From contig JAIRLS010000131.1 of assembly GCA_031259205.1 (NCBI GenBank), positions 1-19,586 of the forward strand: a DNA stretch of 19,586 bases. The letters run 5' to 3'. The notes under the pieces are model-generated. The model saw only the letters and a program-made list of their open reading frames with translations, did no database searches and was not told the origin of the DNA. This document shows, piece after piece, positions 16,458 through 19,586 of this stretch; position 1 is the stretch's first letter, and the number at the start of each line of letters is the position of its first letter. Position numbers and translations under genes: made by a program. Origin of the DNA: Bacteroidales bacterium. Lineage in GTDB: Bacteria; Bacteroidota; Bacteroidia; Bacteroidales; UBA4181.

Positions 16458-17576
16458 CTACTTCACACCAAACCGATAGATACAAACCTGACGATAAACC
16501 TCTCCCGGATTCAATATTGTAGAGGGAAATGCAGGCTGATTGGGGGAGTCCGGAAAATGTTGCGTTTCCAGCGCCAATGCTCCATACCGCTCATATTTTT
16601 TTCCACTTTTCCCCGTTACGCTACCATCAAACGAGTTGCCGCTATAAAGCTGAATTCCCGGTGCTGTTGTCCGGACTTCCATGTAGCGACCGTTGGAAGG
16701 TTCATAGAGGGAAGCTGCAAATTCCGGTTCATTCGTTGTTTTCTGTTTCAGCACAAAATTATGGTCAAACCCATGACGCTGTTCCCACCGGACATCCGGA
16801 CGTTTCAGCTGTTCACCGATTCCTACCGGAGAACGGAAATCAAATGAGGTGCCTGCTACCGGAGCCAATTCTCCTGTCGGAATCAACACGCTGTCAACCG
16901 GTAAATAGTAATCAGCCGCAATACATAGCTGATGCGATTCAACAGATCCGTTTCCTTCCCCTTTCAGATTGAATAGCGAATGGTGAGTAGGATTTACCGG
17001 AGTACTCTTATCCGTTACGGCGGTATAGTCAATCCGGAACTCATCGTTTGAAGTCAGGCGATACATCATCGTTATATGAAGGTTTCCGGGAAAACCCTCT
17101 TCCCCATCTTTGGAATGGTAAGAAAAGGAAATACAATCCGTAGCTACCGAATCGACATCCCACACTACCCGGTCGAAACCTTTATCTCCTCCGTGCAGGC
17201 ATTGACCGTTATCAGAAGTAGATAGCTGATAATTTTCTCCATTCAATGAAAAATGACCATTGGCAATTCGATTGCCAAAACGACCGACTACCGCTCCCCA
17301 AAAACAACGACTTTCCAAATACTGATCAATAGCCCCATAACCCAGTACAATATCATCGAAATTTCCCTCGCTATCAGGTGTCCAAAGAGAAACAACGCGA
17401 GCGCCCCAGTTGGTAACCTGCATGGTCAATCCGTTCCGGTTGGAAAGTGTATAAAGCGAAACCGGTTTGCCATCTATCTCCGTCCGGAAGTGAGACTCCG
17501 ACAACAACGCCAAAGGAGACTTTGAATGACAAGCAATCAATATTATAAAGAAGAAGAAAAAGACGGCATTTTTCAT
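16458..17576 (-). CDS. Aldose 1-epimerase (galactose mutarotase family), predicted lipoprotein
   Basis: A 372-residue member of the GalM family, which interconverts alpha and beta anomers of galactose and related aldoses. Recognisable motifs are WGARVVSLW, GRFGNRIANG, CLHGGDKGFD (His128, substrate binding), NPTHHSLFNL (His199, catalytic acid) and ALETQHFPDSPNQP (Glu337, catalytic base). The last two are the expected pair. The ATG at 17576 is used; a TTG five codons upstream (17591) is less likely. The start MKNAVFFFFFIILIAC encodes a lipoprotein signal, so the enzyme acts in the periplasm or on a membrane surface, unlike cytosolic GalM. The Phe run is encoded by a slippage-prone AAG-rich stretch (about 17547-17562). 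It implies that galactose or a similar sugar is released. Confidence 0.92.
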   Translation of the reverse strand: MKNAVFFFFFIILIACHSKSPLALLSESHFRTEIDGKPVSLYTLSNRNGLTMQVTNWGARVVSLWTPDSEGNFDDIVLGYGAIDQYLESRCFWGAVVGRFGNRIANGHFSLNGENYQLSTSDNGQCLHGGDKGFDRVVWDVDSVATDCISFSYHSKDGEEGFPGNLHITMMYRLTSNDEFRIDYTAVTDKSTPVNPTHHSLFNLKGEGNGSVESHQLCIAADYYLPVDSVLIPTGELAPVAGTSFDFRSPVGIGEQLKRPDVRWEQRHGFDHNFVLKQKTTNEPEFAASLYEPSNGRYMEVRTTAPGIQLYSGNSFDGSVTGKSGKKYERYGALALETQHFPDSPNQPAFPSTILNPGEVYRQVCIYRFGVK

Positions 17577-17622
17577 ATCATCAATCTTCAAGGTTAATTA
17601 TTTCGTTCAACATCGAACGTTG

Positions 17623-17630
17623 CAAAAGTA
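17623..17630 (-). promoter_or_regulatory. -7 box (TAnnTTTG) upstream of the mutarotase gene
   Basis: The minus strand reads TACTTTTGCAAC here, a full match to the Bacteroides -7 element TAnnTTTG followed by the often-seen C. Transcription would start near 17615, leaving a leader of about 40 nt before the ATG at 17576. No TTTG or TTG is found 19-21 bp upstream, so the promoter probably needs an activator. Confidence 0.6.
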
Positions 17631-17651
17631 GAAAAACACCCCCTCTGTAGA

Positions 17652-17669
17652 ATAGAACGATTGTTCTAT
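17652..17669. promoter_or_regulatory. 7-bp dyad in the -33 region, possible operator
   Basis: ATAGAAC-GATT-GTTCTAT is a perfect inverted repeat with 7-bp arms and a 4-bp centre. It overlaps the place where the -33 element of the mutarotase promoter should be. It also lies 35 bp beyond the sulfatase stop codon, but no T-run follows it on the minus strand, so it is a poor terminator. A dimeric regulator-binding site is plausible. Confidence 0.4.
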
Positions 17670-17703
17670 CATCGGGATTTATGTTCAGAATGGACATTTG
17701 ACC

Positions 17704-19230
17704 TTACTTTAACGTTTCTTCTTCTACTTCACTGCGGTAGTATCCTTCTACTTCGGCAAAGAAGTTTTGCTTCAGGGAATCCAGAAGTTCGGGGTGTTGT
17801 GCCGCCACATTCTGATGTTGAGCCCGGTCGGCTTTCACGTTAAATAATCCGTATTCGCCCAGATTACCTAATTCATTTCCGGTCAGATTCCGTTCGGAGC
17901 CTTTATAAGGAGGTATCATGACCCAGTCGCCCGAACGGTAAGCCATACGCCCCTGCGCTTCCAGCGCTACATCTTTTCGGGCAGCTGGCTCTTTTCCGAA
18001 GAAAGCATTCAGGTAGCTCCGGCTGTCCAGACCTTCCGGCAAATCAGCATGTAGCATTGAGCCCAGAGAAGCGAGAATATCCACCTGACAAACCAGCGCA
18101 TCGGATACGACCGGCTGAATCTTTCCTTTCCAGTATACAAACAGAGGAACATGCGTACCACCGTCGAACAAGCTATATTTACCTCCGCGCAAACCTCCTG
18201 CGGGAAGATGATTACCTGCCAGCTCGGGAGCGCCGTCTTTGTATCCGTCATTTAGCACCGGCCCGTTATCGCTGGAGAAGATAATCAGCGTTTTTTCCAG
18301 CAATCCTTCTTTCTTCAAATGGGCAAGCAGCTCGCCGACACACCAGTCCGCCTCAACGATGGCGTCGCCACGAGGCCCCATTGTTGTTTTGCCGACAAAG
18401 CGCTGGTGGGGGGCACGGGGCACGTGAGGTTCGTGTAAGCCATAGTACAGGAAGAAGGGAGCGGCTTTGTGTTCGCTTACAAAGTTCTTCACCTTAGCTA
18501 CAAAATAGTCGGCCATATCTTCGTCTTTCCAGCGGGCTTTCTGGCCACCTTTCATATATCCGATGCGGGGGATTCCGTTTACTATGGAGCTATTGTGTCC
18601 GTGTGCCCACTGCATTTTCAGCATCTCCGGATGAGAGACGGCAGTCGGTTCTCCCTCAAAATTCTTCTCGTAGCTCACTTCTATAGGGTCGGACGGATCA
18701 AGTCCTACTACATCACCGTTTTCCACATAAACTGTCGGAACACGGTCATTGGTTGCTGCAATCAGGCATGAATAATCGAAACCGATTTCTTTAGCGCCCG
18801 GTTTGACGGTTTCGTTCCAGTTGACGTTTCCATCTCCCATACCCAAATGCCATTTTCCGATAGCGCCGGTCACATAACCGCATTGTTGCATCATCTTCGG
18901 CAGCGTAAATTGATTCTCATGGATAATAAGAGGAGCATCCCCCGGCAGGATTTTTGCATGCTTATTTTTCCACGGATACATTCCGGTCATCAATGCATAA
19001 CGGCTGGGAGTGGAAGTTGCCGAAGTGGCATATCCGTTTGTGAAGCAAACGCCTCCATGAGCCAGGCTGTCGATATTCGGAGTACGGATAGTAGTAGAGC
19101 CGTAAGCGCCGACATCGCCAAATCCCAAATCATCGGCAAGGATCACAATCACATTCGGTTTTTCTTCTACTTGCTGCGAGGTACAACCTACTAACGACAG
19201 TGTAGGAAAAAGATAGATTATTTTTTTCAT
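17704..19230 (-). CDS. S1-family sulfatase, serine-type, lipoprotein
   Basis: A 508-residue sulfatase of the S1 (arylsulfatase-like, formylglycine-dependent) family, which hydrolyses sulfate esters. Lipobox SLVGC puts the lipid anchor at Cys16. The Asp33-Asp34 metal ligands are in ILADDLGFGD. The signature STPSRYALMTG starts at Ser73, the residue oxidised to formylglycine, making this a Ser-type enzyme dependent on an anSME radical-SAM maturase not encoded here. Further active-site elements are GKWHLG (Lys126, His128), LHEPHVPR (His266/His269) and SSDNGP (Asp321-Asn322, metal). The S1 subfamily, and hence the sulfated position, cannot be decided by eye. It is the first gene of the cluster, separated from the mutarotase by 127 bp, and may have its own transcript. 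Confidence 0.95.
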   Translation of the reverse strand: MKKIIYLFPTLSLVGCTSQQVEEKPNVIVILADDLGFGDVGAYGSTTIRTPNIDSLAHGGVCFTNGYATSATSTPSRYALMTGMYPWKNKHAKILPGDAPLIIHENQFTLPKMMQQCGYVTGAIGKWHLGMGDGNVNWNETVKPGAKEIGFDYSCLIAATNDRVPTVYVENGDVVGLDPSDPIEVSYEKNFEGEPTAVSHPEMLKMQWAHGHNSSIVNGIPRIGYMKGGQKARWKDEDMADYFVAKVKNFVSEHKAAPFFLYYGLHEPHVPRAPHQRFVGKTTMGPRGDAIVEADWCVGELLAHLKKEGLLEKTLIIFSSDNGPVLNDGYKDGAPELAGNHLPAGGLRGGKYSLFDGGTHVPLFVYWKGKIQPVVSDALVCQVDILASLGSMLHADLPEGLDSRSYLNAFFGKEPAARKDVALEAQGRMAYRSGDWVMIPPYKGSERNLTGNELGNLGEYGLFNVKADRAQHQNVAAQHPELLDSLKQNFFAEVEGYYRSEVEEETLK

Positions 19231-19479
19231 AATATTATGTAGTTAATAACGCTGTAAATTTAGCCTGCGCATATTTATTTGTGTAGAACAAATGTTTAAT
19301 AATGGGGAGTAATGTCCATCCTGTAACGATTCCGGAGAAAAAATAAGCTTGATGCTTACTTTTACGTAGAAAGCGGTCATTTTTATGGAGACGGTTAGAA
19401 AATTTCGGTGGAGGATAACATACGCACTCGCGCCTCCCAACCTGTCAATTATATTACCGAAATTAGGAAACGCAAAGTA
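19231..19479. other. Intergenic region upstream of the sulfatase
   Basis: No gene is supported in this stretch. It has a small inverted repeat ATTTGT-GTAGA-ACAAAT at 19277-19293. On the minus strand the sequence AACATTTG (19296-19289) is a one-mismatch match to the -7 box TAnnTTTG, 58 bp ahead of the sulfatase ATG, but no -33 element is found. A second degenerate box (ATACTTTG) lies at 19480-19473. Confidence 0.4.
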
Positions 19480-19510
19480 TTGGATAAGCGAAAAATAAAG
19501 CTTATATTTG
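19480..19510 (+). promoter_or_regulatory. Divergent (rightward) Bacteroides-type promoter
   Basis: TTGG at 19480-19483 and TATATTTG at 19503-19510 match the -33 (TTG/TTTG) and -7 (TAnnTTTG) elements of Bacteroides sigma-ABfr promoters. Twenty bases separate TTG from the -7 box, and C follows the -7 box. The predicted start is near 19516-19518, at the edge of the GT tract, so it would drive a gene to the right of the window. Confidence 0.55.
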
Positions 19511-19516
19511 CGGGGT

Positions 19517-19586
<70 letters not shown>

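Noticed and set aside
17577..17591. TTG start for the mutarotase
   Set aside because: It adds residues KIDD ahead of a good lipoprotein signal that begins with ATG at 17576.
17652..17669. Sulfatase terminator
   Set aside because: The hairpin has only 7 bp with a low-GC stem, and no T-run follows on the minus strand.
529..19230. tRNA, rRNA or frameshifted genes within the locus
   Set aside because: No such RNA genes were seen, and every main gene has an intact frame with normal family length and expected termini.
19243..19440. 65-codon minus-strand frame upstream of the sulfatase
   Set aside because: No signal peptide, domain or ribosome-binding support. It overlaps the presumed promoter region.

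Overview
The window reads as gut-type Bacteroidota DNA, most likely Bacteroides or a close relative. It carries a polysaccharide utilization locus (PUL) with two SusC/SusD pairs, many signal-peptidase-II lipoproteins, a serine-type S1 sulfatase, and promoter-like TAnnTTTG boxes of the Bacteroides sigma-ABfr type. No species can be named from the sequence alone. Every convincing gene is on the minus strand, so transcription runs from high to low coordinates.

Layout in the direction of transcription: S1 sulfatase lipoprotein (19230-17704); a 127-bp gap with a TAnnTTTG box and a dyad; galactose-mutarotase-like lipoprotein (17576-16458); secreted clan GH-A-like glycoside hydrolase of unassigned family (16429-14759); small orphan lipoprotein (14737-14333); lipoprotein with a DUF1735-like N-terminus and a GLUG-type beta-helix (14313-12664); GH43 enzyme (12633-11641); a 152-bp gap; SusC1 (11488-8297) and SusD1 (8276-6387); SusC2 (6371-3285) and SusD2 (3259-1463); a DUF1735-type lipoprotein (1431-529); then a candidate terminator (494-440). 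Most intergenic gaps are 15-31 bp. The two long gaps probably start separate or boosted transcripts.

Inferred joint function: the SusC/SusD pairs and the DUF1735-type lipoproteins bind a glycan at the cell surface and import its oligosaccharides. The sulfatase removes sulfate esters, the GH-A-like and GH43 enzymes cleave glycosidic bonds, and the mutarotase equilibrates anomers of a released sugar. This points to a sulfated heteroglycan, perhaps galactose- or arabinose-containing, but the substrate cannot be fixed from the sequence. No regulator (SusR, hybrid two-component system or ECF sigma/anti-sigma) is present in the window.

Both edges are repetitive. The left edge has three copies of an 18-19-bp motif that look like the end of an IS21-type insertion sequence. 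Next come 17 heptamer repeats capped by a large inverted repeat, then small hairpins. The right edge is an uninterrupted 69-bp (GT)n tract. It begins about 7 bp after a good plus-strand promoter match, suggesting a divergent gene just outside the window whose 5' leader carries an unstable repeat. The window is probably an assembly contig broken at repeats on both sides.
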